Below are positions 16,070 through 24,492 of a DNA stretch of 64,000 nt, piece by piece. The position numbers were made by a program, and so were the translations under genes. A model generated the notes under the pieces. That model made no database searches. It was not told the origin of the DNA and saw only the letters and a list, made by a program, of their open reading frames with translations. The number at the start of each line of letters is the position of its first letter. Positions within the stretch are counted from its first letter, which is position 1. This DNA is from JBBTXJ01 sp964636345 (lineage in GTDB: Bacteria > Patescibacteriota > Patescibacteriia > Magasanikbacterales > JBBTXJ01), in assembly GCA_964636345.1 (NCBI GenBank), contig CAZWRL010000001.1:16707-80706 (forward strand), given 5' to 3'.

Positions 16070-16256
16070 TTCGCTCGTGCGAAGAAGTGGCCATTCATCC
16101 GTAGTCACGACAAGCATGGAGACACCTTGTGGGGTATTGCTGGCCTCCGGGCTCGCACGCTACTTCAAGGTGTCTTCTTGACTACGGGTTCTGTGGTTAT
16201 TTCTGCAACACAGGAAACACATCACCACCCCGGCTCTGCCGGGGTGGTTTGTTTTT
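16070..16256 (+). ncRNA. Candidate structured non-coding RNA (6S RNA-like rod)
   Basis: About 187 nt lie between a promoter and a terminator. The parts pair as: TTCGC/GCGAA (16070-16083); TGGCCA with TGGTTA (16088-16093/16194-16199); CCGTAGTCA with TGACTACGG (16099-16107/16179-16187); AGACACCTTGTGG with CTAC-TTC-AAGGTGTCT (16120-16132/16160-16175); and an apical GGCC/GGCT hairpin (16142-16153). The result is one long irregular hairpin with an asymmetric bubble (12 nt against 3 nt). Length, promoter, terminator and rod shape fit 6S RNA, which binds RNA polymerase. I saw no decisive sequence signature, so another class or a new RNA remains possible. It fills the 296-bp gap before the next gene. 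Confidence 0.5.
16225..16256 (+). terminator. Rho-independent terminator of the candidate RNA
   Basis: CCACCCCGG/CCGGGGTGG is a 9-bp GC-rich stem with a CTCTG loop, followed by TTTGTTTTT. Confidence 0.9.
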
Positions 16257-16299
16257 CAGAGTTGCGGGAAACGAAGGGAGTGTATATAGTGGTATCGCT

Positions 16300-17997
16300 A
16301 TGAAGAAGATAATAGTTATTCTTTTTTTGTTTCTCCTCTTTCTTCCGTATTTTGGGCGCCCCTTCGCGCTAAATTTGAATCCGGATATGGGACTACAGCT
16401 CATGGATGTGTTCCGTATGGTGGATGCGCGATGGAGTTTTGCGCTTGACCCAAGCGCCGCGTACGCCAATCCACTGGTGCAGATGCTCGTGGATTTTCAC
16501 GGCGTCTTTCGTCAGCTCATTTACTTTCCCATTTTTTATATTTTGGATTTGTTTGGCATGGGGATCCGCGAGGCCACCGTGTATGGAACACTCCTTATCG
16601 TAGGCGTCGCCCTCACATACCTTAATTATATTTTTGCGCGCGTGATAGCAGGGGAGAAAAAAGCGTTTTGGTTTACCGCGCTCCTTTCGGTTATTCCTTT
16701 TTATGTGTTGCAAGTGAAAGGCGGGTGGTGGCATGTGTTTGTGTATCCGTTGCTTTTGGCAGGGCTCGCGGCGGAACACAAATTTTTAACGACCAGAGCC
16801 CGGCGATGGTACGCCTGGTTTTGCATCGCCGCTTCCGCGTATCTGTTAGCCGATACCGGTTTTGTCTTTGGCGGCTTATTGTTTGTGGTATACGCAGTGA
16901 TATTTTTTTGGCAGGGGAGTAATCTGCGTGCGGTGCCCGCACATTTGTGGCGGGCCGTACGGAGTCCGTGGACGTTTCTTCCGCTTTTCGTGCTCGCTGG
17001 CTCGTTTGTTGTAACGTACATCGGAAAAACGCGTTTCGGCGCTGAATTTGGCATCATGGCGCGTTTCTTGGAAAAAGGCGGGCATGTCGGATTTTCTGGG
17101 TTCGGTGTTCTCCCGCATTTTATCAGTCAAGGAATGGGGCTTACGGGTTTTATTCTTTTCCCCGTAATTCTTGCGACCGCTTGTTGGTTTTTGATGCGCG
17201 TTTGGCGACAAGAGCGCGATTCGTTACTTTTAACCTGTATCACTTATTTTTTTGTTACGTTTGTTCTGTTGCTTTTTGCCGGCGGATCAGGCGCGGCGGT
17301 GTATGAGTTGTATATTCCTGGTTTGCTATTGCTGGTATACGCTTTTTCTCGGCTCAAAAAAGCATGGATACAAAATGTGTTCATGACAGGCATTGCGGCA
17401 GTGACGATGATGCAAACGGTGGCATATAATTTTGAAATACATCCTCCGCAGTTTCTTGCTCGTTCGTATTCATTCATTCGCCCAAACGATGCCTGTACGG
17501 CACTTTGGTGTCCGTGGCATTTTGCAGAGCCCAAAAATTTAGGCATTACCACGGCCGCATTTGTGTTACGAGATTATCTCGGCATCACGCCGGTTCTCTT
17601 TACCTCCATGCAGGAGAATTTTTACGAAAAACCAAAAGAGATATTTTTTTATAGCAACTACGGGCAAGGGCCGTCCATGAGCATCGGCCGGCGGATTAGT
17701 TATGAGGTGAAGGATGTTGCGTCGGCACGGATAATACTCGTGTTTGCGCCAGAAGTTTCCGCGCATGCGCCGGGAGCTGTAGAGAAAGAGAAAAATCAGG
17801 CAGTGTTGGATTTTCTCGCGGCTCATCCGGAATATAGAGAAGTGGCAATCGTAACACAGGACGGCGTGGAAATGATAAAAATTTTTGAGCGCGATTCAGC
17901 GCGCGCACCACGCGTGTTCTCGGTAGAGGAATACGATGCCAAGTTCAACGCGCGCTACGGGCATTTGCGGGATATTGGGTTTATTGATTTGGGGTAA
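16300..17997 (+). CDS. Polytopic membrane protein, probable GT-C-type transferase
   Basis: This membrane protein has 565 residues, about ten hydrophobic segments in the first 400, and a soluble C-terminal part (about 440-565). The early loop LNLNPDMGLQLMDVF has an acidic residue placed like the catalytic Asp of GT-C glycosyltransferases, and the general layout matches polyprenyl-sugar-using transferases. No precise family was recognised. It opens the large polysaccharide locus. The start follows a TATAGT box by about 10 bases, and the in-frame region upstream belongs to the candidate RNA. Confidence 0.6.
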   Translation: MKKIIVILFLFLLFLPYFGRPFALNLNPDMGLQLMDVFRMVDARWSFALDPSAAYANPLVQMLVDFHGVFRQLIYFPIFYILDLFGMGIREATVYGTLLIVGVALTYLNYIFARVIAGEKKAFWFTALLSVIPFYVLQVKGGWWHVFVYPLLLAGLAAEHKFLTTRARRWYAWFCIAASAYLLADTGFVFGGLLFVVYAVIFFWQGSNLRAVPAHLWRAVRSPWTFLPLFVLAGSFVVTYIGKTRFGAEFGIMARFLEKGGHVGFSGFGVLPHFISQGMGLTGFILFPVILATACWFLMRVWRQERDSLLLTCITYFFVTFVLLLFAGGSGAAVYELYIPGLLLLVYAFSRLKKAWIQNVFMTGIAAVTMMQTVAYNFEIHPPQFLARSYSFIRPNDACTALWCPWHFAEPKNLGITTAAFVLRDYLGITPVLFTSMQENFYEKPKEIFFYSNYGQGPSMSIGRRISYEVKDVASARIILVFAPEVSAHAPGAVEKEKNQAVLDFLAAHPEYREVAIVTQDGVEMIKIFERDSARAPRVFSVEEYDAKFNARYGHLRDIGFIDLG

Positions 17998-18041
17998 TAA
18001 CGCCATAGGTTGCCCTCTATACCATAGGATGATAATATGCT

Positions 18042-18785
18042 ATGTATATGCCAGCTAAATTTATTTTTTCCGAGGATTGGAGCACCGCGAACCGTGCACA
18101 GTCCTGGTTAAAGGAGGTTGAACAATATGGTAAGAATTCCTATGTTTTGGGTATACTGAATTTAATAGAGGGGTGCAAACCTCGCAGGGTTTTTGATGTT
18201 GGGTGTGGCAATGGATTTCCCTTTGCGAGTAGTTTACTAGAAAAAAACATTGAGGTACATGGTTGCGATCCCTCTCTCTCTCTCTTAAAAGAAGCAACAC
18301 GGCAGTATCCAGCGCTTCGGTGGTATCACACGGGTTACGAGCACATGGTAGAAAAAATTAATGGCGCACGTTACGATGTGGTGTATTGTTTGCGTAGTAC
18401 GTGGTTATTCCCCAATATTATTTCCGCGCTTGGGAATATGCTTGAAATTACAAAACCCGGTGGTATAATAATTTTTGATATTATGAATAGTGATTCTCCA
18501 GAGATTAGTAAGTTTATAAAAACAATGAGAAAGAAAAAATATCGTACGTTTTTTAAAAATATTGTTAAACTTGTCCTCAATACAGTAGTGCGTACCAGCT
18601 ATTCCTATGCTAGTGGCATAGATAAAAATTATCCCGTTTCACCAAATCAGGTAGATACCTTTTTGATAAGAAAAAAATTCTTATTTAAGAAGTTTACTTT
18701 TAGTCAGATGTCGGGAGAAAATACCAGTTATGATCCGCTGGCATTTAGGATTTTATATTGCGTACAAGTTCCCGAGAATATTTAA
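18042..18785 (+). CDS. Class I SAM-dependent methyltransferase
   Basis: This methyltransferase has 247 residues. Motif I is VFDVGCGNGFPF (about 50-61), the acidic ribose-binding residue is in VHGCDPS, and post-motif II is LEITKPGGIIIFD. It probably methylates a sugar or small molecule in the surface polysaccharide. The gene is visibly more A+T-rich than its neighbours, with many AAA, ATT and TTT codons, suggesting separate acquisition. GATAAT ends 5 bases before the ATG. It is convergent with panB, overlapping by 4 bp. A second ATG two codons on is an alternative start. Confidence 0.8.
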   Translation: MYMPAKFIFSEDWSTANRAQSWLKEVEQYGKNSYVLGILNLIEGCKPRRVFDVGCGNGFPFASSLLEKNIEVHGCDPSLSLLKEATRQYPALRWYHTGYEHMVEKINGARYDVVYCLRSTWLFPNIISALGNMLEITKPGGIIIFDIMNSDSPEISKFIKTMRKKKYRTFFKNIVKLVLNTVVRTSYSYASGIDKNYPVSPNQVDTFLIRKKFLFKKFTFSQMSGENTSYDPLAFRILYCVQVPENI

Positions 18786-19636
18786 CCCCGCACAATCTTT
18801 TCCGCCTCTTCCGGTTTTATTTCGTAGAAGTGTTCGGGTTTGGGGAAGGCGCCCGTGCGCACGTCTTCAACATACGCGCGGAGCGCGAGTGAAATGAGTT
18901 GTCCGGCTTCGCAATAACGCTTGACGAATTTTGGTTTGAATTGTTCAAACAAGCCAATCATGTCATGGATGATGACGAGTTGACCATCTACGTGGTCACC
19001 AGCGCCAATGCCGTAGACGGGTATTCTTAATTTTCCAGCAATCATGCCTCCGGATTCCGCCGGCATCGCTTCCAACAGCAAGAAATGTGCGCCTGCTTCT
19101 TCCAAGGCAAGTGCATCTTCCAAAAGCGCATCATAACTTTCTTTGGTTTTTCCTTGTACGCGGTAGCCGCCAAATTGCGCCATGTTTTGCGGGGTCAAAC
19201 CGAGATGTCCCATCACCACAAAACCAGCATCAACCATGGCGCGCACGCGGGACGCAACGCGTCGGCCGCCTTCACATTTCACCGCGTCACAGCCCGCTTC
19301 TTGAATAAACCGTCCGGCGTTCCGAATGGCGGTTTCCTCAGACGGTTGATAGCTCATAAAAGGCATGTCGCCCACAATAAACGCGCCTTTGCCTGCGGCG
19401 CGCACCACGGCTTTTGAGTGGCTGATCATTTCATCCATCGTGACCGGGATGGTGGTTTCATAGCCGAGTGTTGTCATACCGAGTGAATCGCCAACCAAAA
19501 TCATGTCCACACCCGCGCGGTTCGCCAAAAGCGCGAGCGGATAATCATACGCGGTGATGTACACCACTTTTTCGCCCTTTTTCTTTTTATCCAGGAGGGT
19601 GAGAAGGTTTATTTTTTTGCGTTCTTCAGTAGACAT
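18782..19636 (-). CDS. panB: 3-methyl-2-oxobutanoate hydroxymethyltransferase (PanB)
   Basis: PanB (284 residues) transfers a hydroxymethyl group from methylene-tetrahydrofolate to alpha-ketoisovalerate to give ketopantoate, the first step toward pantothenate and CoA. Family motifs include ITAYDYPLALLANRAG, LVGDSLGMTTLGY (metal-binding Asp), VKCEGG, GHLGLTPQ and VYGIGAGDHVDGQ. It is the last gene of a minus-strand unit with a ThDP enzyme, an aminotransferase-fold enzyme and a GT2, 4 bp after the ThDP gene. No panC, panD or panE is in the window, so a role in making a special branched sugar or acid should be considered beside vitamin synthesis. Confidence 0.93.
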   Translation of the reverse strand: MSTEERKKINLLTLLDKKKKGEKVVYITAYDYPLALLANRAGVDMILVGDSLGMTTLGYETTIPVTMDEMISHSKAVVRAAGKGAFIVGDMPFMSYQPSEETAIRNAGRFIQEAGCDAVKCEGGRRVASRVRAMVDAGFVVMGHLGLTPQNMAQFGGYRVQGKTKESYDALLEDALALEEAGAHFLLLEAMPAESGGMIAGKLRIPVYGIGAGDHVDGQLVIIHDMIGLFEQFKPKFVKRYCEAGQLISLALRAYVEDVRTGAFPKPEHFYEIKPEEAEKIVRG

Positions 19637-19640
19637 ATAG

Positions 19641-21488
19641 TTAGTTTATTTCAGACGACTTTTTCTCGCCGCGACCTTCCAGCGGTTCAATCAGCATGTT
19701 GGTATAAAACTCTTCGCGTGGCAAGAACGGCGCCATGTCTTCCAAAGGTTTTGAAATATAGCGCCCGTCCGGCAGACGATCGGCAACGAGTTTTGGCACG
19801 AGTTTTTGACCGGAATCTAAAATGACATCGCAGAGCACTGGGCCGTTCATGTGGAGTACGTTTTGGATGCCGGCGCGCATTTCATCGTGATTGGCGATGG
19901 TGATGCCCGGAATACCATACGCCGCGGCAACACGAATAAAGTCAGGCGTGCTATATCCGCGCCCCGTTGCCTCGTAACGCGAATCAAAATAAATTTCTTG
20001 GAATTGTTTGATAATGCCGTAGCCGTGATTATTCAAAATAAACATTTTGATTGGCAGATCATGGAAGCGAACCGTTTGCAACTCTTGGATATTGAGTTGA
20101 AAACCACCATCGCCATCAATACAGATAATGCGTTTCTTTTTGTCCGTGCCAAATGCCGCTCCTATCGCCGCCGGCAGTGCATAGCCCATGGGTGAATTGC
20201 CAAAGGTGGAAAAAAGTTGCTGGCCTTCTTTGACGTGAAATGCCTGCATGGTCCACGTCAGATTGCCGCCCTGGTCAGGAATAATAATGTCATCCGCGCC
20301 TAATTCTTGCGACAACGTTTCAATGAACGCGTAGGAGTTTACGGTGCCTTGTTGCGCGTAATATTCAGGGAGGACGGTGGGGTAGCGCTGTTTTTGTGTG
20401 GCGCAATAGGTTTTCCATTCCGTAAGATCCGGCACGCGGATTGCCGGAAGCGCGGCGTAGAGCGCCTGTATAAAATCTTTGGCATCCAGAAGAATGGGCA
20501 CATCCGCTTTGACACGATGAGACAATATGTCACCTTTGAACAATTCTTTTTCGTCGATATCAACAACGATTTTTTTTGCGCCGCGCGCAAACGTTTGTCC
20601 TTGCGCGCTCGTTTGGCGCGTATCTAACCGCGAACCAATCGCCATCACCAGATCAGCGTTTTGCACGGCAAAATTCGCGGCGCGGTTTCCGTATACGCCG
20701 TACTGTTCAACGTAGAGCGGATGGTTGTGGGGGAGAATATCAATGCCGCTCCAGCTTGCAATCACCGGGATGCCGAGTGCGTCTATCAGCGCGCGAAATT
20801 CTTTGGTGGCGCGCGCGAGTTTAATGCCGCCGCCCGCGATGATGACCGGACGACGCGATTGATTGATCAGCGTCACCACTTCTTGTATTTTTTTTTCAAG
20901 CGCATCCGGCGGCGTCAGCACGAGCGGTTCCGGCGTGTAACCAACCAGGGTGTCGGGATCAATGTCCGCGTGTTGAATGTTGAGTGAAATATCCAAAAGA
21001 ACCGGTCCGGGACGGCCGCTTTGCGCAATAGAGAACGCCTGTTCCAGCACGGCGCGGATTTTTTCCGGCTCCGTAATTTGGTATGCCCATTTGGTGATGG
21101 GTTTTGCGATATCCACAATTTCCGTTTCCTGAAAGCCAAGTTGCCGAACGCCGCTCGTCCCTTTGGTTTCGTGCATATTCACTTGTCCGCACAAGAAAAT
21201 GCAGGGGATGGAATCAAACCACGCGCAGCAGATGCCGGTGATGAGATTGGTGGCTCCCGGGCCGCTGGTCACCACGGCCGCGCCCGGTACGCCGGTTACG
21301 CGCGCGTACGCCTCGGCCGCCATGGCGCCGGCCTGTTCGTGATTGACGCAGACGTAATCAATGTCGCGCGTCTTGCGTACCGTGCCGATGGAATCAACAA
21401 TATGGGCGCATGCGCCGCCCGTGATGAGGAAGATTTTTTTTATGCCGCGATCGGCCAAAAAGTGAATGAGATAATCGGACAATTTCAT
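19641..21488 (-). CDS. Thiamine diphosphate-dependent acetolactate synthase-like enzyme
   Basis: This ThDP enzyme has 615 residues and three domains. The pyrimidine-domain catalytic Glu is E51 (VNHEQAGAMAAEAYAR), a central domain follows, and the PP-domain ThDP motif starts GDGGFQLNIQEL and ends at ILNNHGYG. It joins a two-carbon unit from pyruvate to an acceptor or does a related carboligation. It overlaps the 3-dehydratase-like gene by ATGA. In yersiniose-type sugars a homologue (YerE) adds a two-carbon branch to a 3,6-dideoxy-4-keto sugar, so the pairing suggests a branched deoxy sugar. Plain acetolactate synthase is the alternative, but no small subunit or other branched-chain gene is nearby. 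Confidence 0.85.
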   Translation of the reverse strand: MKLSDYLIHFLADRGIKKIFLITGGACAHIVDSIGTVRKTRDIDYVCVNHEQAGAMAAEAYARVTGVPGAAVVTSGPGATNLITGICCAWFDSIPCIFLCGQVNMHETKGTSGVRQLGFQETEIVDIAKPITKWAYQITEPEKIRAVLEQAFSIAQSGRPGPVLLDISLNIQHADIDPDTLVGYTPEPLVLTPPDALEKKIQEVVTLINQSRRPVIIAGGGIKLARATKEFRALIDALGIPVIASWSGIDILPHNHPLYVEQYGVYGNRAANFAVQNADLVMAIGSRLDTRQTSAQGQTFARGAKKIVVDIDEKELFKGDILSHRVKADVPILLDAKDFIQALYAALPAIRVPDLTEWKTYCATQKQRYPTVLPEYYAQQGTVNSYAFIETLSQELGADDIIIPDQGGNLTWTMQAFHVKEGQQLFSTFGNSPMGYALPAAIGAAFGTDKKKRIICIDGDGGFQLNIQELQTVRFHDLPIKMFILNNHGYGIIKQFQEIYFDSRYEATGRGYSTPDFIRVAAAYGIPGITIANHDEMRAGIQNVLHMNGPVLCDVILDSGQKLVPKLVADRLPDGRYISKPLEDMAPFLPREEFYTNMLIEPLEGRGEKKSSEIN

Positions 21489-22708
21489 ACCTTCACACAC
21501 TGTTCAAGATATTGTTTGATGACGTTTAATTCGTAGTCAACCATTTCCTCGGTCAGGCCGTGATTGCATCCGATAATGAAGGTGCGGCGCATAATGGTGT
21601 TCGCCCCCGTTAATTCTCCGTGTACGCGGCAGGCGAGATTTTTATAGGGTTCATGATAAAGAATATTGCCGGTAAAGAGCAGGCGCGTCTGGATGCGATT
21701 TTTTTCAAGATACGTTAAGAGATGCCGGCGCCCAATGGGTGAACTTTCACGAATGGTCACGGGGAAAGCAAGCCAGTACACCGTGGCCTTGGGATGCGAC
21801 GTTGGCATGATAAAGTGTTCCGGATATTGCGAGAGGAAGTGGAATATCTTATTGAAATTCCGCATGCGAATGGTGTTGAAATAGGAAAGTTTTTTCAACT
21901 GCACCAGTCCAAACGCCGCCTGCATTTCAACTGGCTTGAAGTTATAGCCGATTTTGACGTGATAGAACTTACCGTCGTAGTCCGTGTCGTCTAATTTGAA
22001 ATTGAAACGCTGTTCAATGTCTTCATCGTAGTTTTCTGGCAGGGCGCGTCCCCAGTCGCGGTAGACTTTTGCCGTGCGAATGAGATCAGGATTATTCACC
22101 ATCACCATGCCGCCACCGCCACCGGCCGTCATGTTGTGCGAGGCATAGAAACTGGTGGTGGTAATATCTGACCACAGCCCCGGCGGTTTACCGTCATATA
22201 AACTGCCGTGCGTGTCGCATGAGTCCTCAATAAAGAGGAGGCCATATTTGTCACAGAGCGCGCGAATGCGTTCCATGTCATTCATGTTGCCGAGCGCGTG
22301 CGAGATAAAAATGGCTTTGGTTTTTGGCGAGATTGCGGCCTCCAGTTGATCAACGTCAATGTTGTAATTGCCTGGTTTTGAGTCAACAAAAACCGGCGTG
22401 TGTCCCTTTACGATAATCGGATTTAATGTGGCGGGGAAGGTGCAGGCCTGGGTGATAACCTCACAATCGCGCGGGAGGTTCGCAATTTCCATGGCAATTT
22501 GATTGGCCGAGGATCCGGAATTAACAAAAAGGCCGTATTGCTTGCCGAAGAGCGCGGCGATTTTATTTTCAAATTCTTCAGTGAGGCGGCCGGGACCCAG
22601 CCAGCCATCTTTCAAGCAGGCCACAACGGCGTCAATTTCTTCTTGATCAAAGACCGCTTTGGCGTAGAGGACGCGATCGCGACCCGGGACAAACTCCGTA
22701 GGGTTCAT
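21485..22708 (-). CDS. DegT/RfbH-fold PLP enzyme, sugar 3-dehydratase-like
   Basis: This PLP-fold enzyme (407 residues) belongs to the DegT/DnrJ/EryC1 superfamily. The Schiff-base Lys is replaced by His191 (SFYASHNMT), as in the 3-dehydratases RfbH/E1 and ColD, which use PMP to remove the sugar 3-OH. D162 (FIEDSCDTHG) binds the cofactor ring. Around 213-230 the segment RDWGRALPENYDED aligns with the RfbH segment that carries the [2Fe-2S] cysteines, but no Cys is present. It is thus a cluster-less, ColD-like variant by inference. It precedes the ThDP gene with an ATGA overlap. Confidence 0.85.
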   Translation of the reverse strand: MNPTEFVPGRDRVLYAKAVFDQEEIDAVVACLKDGWLGPGRLTEEFENKIAALFGKQYGLFVNSGSSANQIAMEIANLPRDCEVITQACTFPATLNPIIVKGHTPVFVDSKPGNYNIDVDQLEAAISPKTKAIFISHALGNMNDMERIRALCDKYGLLFIEDSCDTHGSLYDGKPPGLWSDITTTSFYASHNMTAGGGGGMVMVNNPDLIRTAKVYRDWGRALPENYDEDIEQRFNFKLDDTDYDGKFYHVKIGYNFKPVEMQAAFGLVQLKKLSYFNTIRMRNFNKIFHFLSQYPEHFIMPTSHPKATVYWLAFPVTIRESSPIGRRHLLTYLEKNRIQTRLLFTGNILYHEPYKNLACRVHGELTGANTIMRRTFIIGCNHGLTEEMVDYELNVIKQYLEQCVKV

Positions 22709-22714
22709 AGGAAT

Positions 22715-23662
22715 TTATAATTTGTTTTTATGATCGTTAATAATATCACGAACGACAAAGTGGGGGCGCTGTTTGACCTCTTGATAAATCCGGCCAATGT
22801 ATTCGCCAATGATGGAAAGACACAAGAGTTGAATGGCGCCCAAAAAGAGCACCGAGACGAGCAGGGTCAAAAATCCTGGGGGCGCCTGCCGGTAGGTATA
22901 CGCAAGCGCGATATAAAAAATAATGCCGATTGCGGAGAGGAGGGTGACCGCGGCGGCAAGATAGCTAATCCATTCAAGCGGTTGTGACGAAAACGCAAAG
23001 ATCATTTTTTTGGCCCATCGCACGTTGTCCATGAAGGTCAGATTGGTTTGTCCGGAAAATCGTTCGGCGCGGGTGTAAGGGATGCCGGTGCTCTTTAATC
23101 CTGTCCAAGCGCGGAGACCCCGGATAAATCGGTTTGCTTCCGGTAACGTACTAATAAGATCAATCGCGCGACGATCCATGAGTCCAAATTCACTGGCGTC
23201 AAGCGGCATAGGCACATCAGCCACTTTTTTGAAAAGACGATAGAATGTTTTATAACCGATGCGGCGAATGACGCTGCCGCGGCGTCGCGCGCGGATGCCA
23301 TACACGATGTGGTATCCTTCCAGCCATTTTTTTACGAATTCCGGAAAGAGTTCGGGCGGGTCTTGGATGTCGCCATCTAAGAGAATAGCCGCGTCTCCGG
23401 TGCAATAGGTGAGGCCGCTCGTGTAGGCACTCTGAACACCAAAATTGCGCGTGTGGTTGATAACCGTGAGGCGGTTATCTTGGGCGGCAATTTCACGCAG
23501 GATTTCTTCAGCGCCGTCAGGACTGTTCTCATTCACGTACACTATTTCGTAGTTGGGCGTGATATTCGTCATCACGTCGGTCACGCGCCGGTGCATTTCT
23601 CGCACGCTGCCGCCGTCGTTATAGCAAATGACGATAACAGAGAGTTTTTTGTCTGTCAGCAT
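22715..23662 (-). CDS. GT2 glycosyltransferase with two C-terminal membrane helices (polyprenyl-phosphate type)
   Basis: This GT2 enzyme has 315 residues. The N-terminal GT-A domain has SVIVICYNDGGSV, VNENSPDGAEE and ILLDGDIQDPPELFP (the DxD region). Two hydrophobic segments lie near 230-255 and 265-290, the layout of GtrB/ArnC/DPM-like enzymes that move a sugar onto undecaprenyl phosphate at the inner membrane face. It is the first gene of the minus-strand unit. The lipid-linked sugar made here may be used by the GT-C-type proteins of the locus. Confidence 0.88.
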   Translation of the reverse strand: MLTDKKLSVIVICYNDGGSVREMHRRVTDVMTNITPNYEIVYVNENSPDGAEEILREIAAQDNRLTVINHTRNFGVQSAYTSGLTYCTGDAAILLDGDIQDPPELFPEFVKKWLEGYHIVYGIRARRRGSVIRRIGYKTFYRLFKKVADVPMPLDASEFGLMDRRAIDLISTLPEANRFIRGLRAWTGLKSTGIPYTRAERFSGQTNLTFMDNVRWAKKMIFAFSSQPLEWISYLAAAVTLLSAIGIIFYIALAYTYRQAPPGFLTLLVSVLFLGAIQLLCLSIIGEYIGRIYQEVKQRPHFVVRDIINDHKNKL

Positions 23663-23760
23663 AGGGTTTTGACTGGATAATCACTCTAGCATAAGGGTTC
23701 CCCGGACACAAGAGCGGCTTGGTGGTTGATTTTTTACAGATACCTGGGTATGCTCCTCAT

Positions 23761-24492
23761 ATGAAGGTTTTAATTACGGGCGTCTCATCGGGGATAGGAC
23801 GAGCGCTTACGATACAATTGATTGAGCAAGGGCACGAGGTATGGGGTGTGGCGCGCCGGGCTGATATGTTGGCTGAATTAACGAGCACGGTAGTGAGCCC
23901 ACGCTTGCATGTTGCTCCGTGCGATGTGAAGGATGCCGCGCACGTCACTGCCGTGGCGGCTGAAATGCGCACGGCTGGCTTTATACCGGATGTGGTTGTG
24001 CTGAATGCCGGTGTTTTTATCTCGGATATTCACGGTGGGTTTCATTTTGATGCCCATCAAGAGTCATTTGATATTAATTTGAACGGCGCCCTCAGGTGGG
24101 TGGCTGAATTCTTGCCGGATTTTTTGGCGCGCGGTGCTGGTACGTTTATTGCTGTTTCTTCAACCGCTGCTTTTCGTCCAAGTGGCAGCGCTTCCTATTC
24201 GGGAAGTAAGGCCGCGCTTTCTATGGCGTTCCGTCAGTTTGCCATGAGTTTTGCTGATACGGGAATCACGTTTTCAACGGTTCATTTTGGACCCATTGAT
24301 ACGCGGCTCTGGCCGGGCAGGCGATTTTTTTTGGTGCCATCGTCCGGGCGCGCTGCCGCGTATGTGGCGCGGATGTTTGACCGGCCGAGCGGCTCGTACT
24401 TTTTTCCGTCCATTACGACGACGCTTTTGCGATTGTCGTTTTTTGTGCCGGATCGCGTCTTCAGATTTTTCGCGCGTTATTTGCGTCCATGA
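23761..24492 (+). CDS. Short-chain dehydrogenase/reductase
   Basis: This classical SDR has 243 residues. The NAD(P) motif is TGVSSGIG (6-13), the NAG motif is in VVVLNAGVFIS, and the catalytic Ser and YSGSK lie near 138-155. A Arg pair after the first strand (ARRAD) suggests NADP(H). It probably reduces a keto group on a sugar or lipid precursor. TATGCT ends 6 bases before the ATG (leaderless type). The gene overlaps the following GT2 by 4 bp and starts the plus-strand polysaccharide run. Confidence 0.88.
   Translation: MKVLITGVSSGIGRALTIQLIEQGHEVWGVARRADMLAELTSTVVSPRLHVAPCDVKDAAHVTAVAAEMRTAGFIPDVVVLNAGVFISDIHGGFHFDAHQESFDINLNGALRWVAEFLPDFLARGAGTFIAVSSTAAFRPSGSASYSGSKAALSMAFRQFAMSFADTGITFSTVHFGPIDTRLWPGRRFFLVPSSGRAAAYVARMFDRPSGSYFFPSITTTLLRLSFFVPDRVFRFFARYLRP

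Noticed and set aside
16055..16303. Open frames running through the candidate RNA, including an upstream extension of the membrane protein gene
   Set aside because: They cross a strong terminator and long hairpins, give unlikely proteins (Cys/Gly/Arg-rich), and the membrane protein has a better start at 16300.
23239..23260. GATAGAATG in the minus-strand GT2 gene as a further palindromic element
   Set aside because: No matching second end or stem was found nearby.
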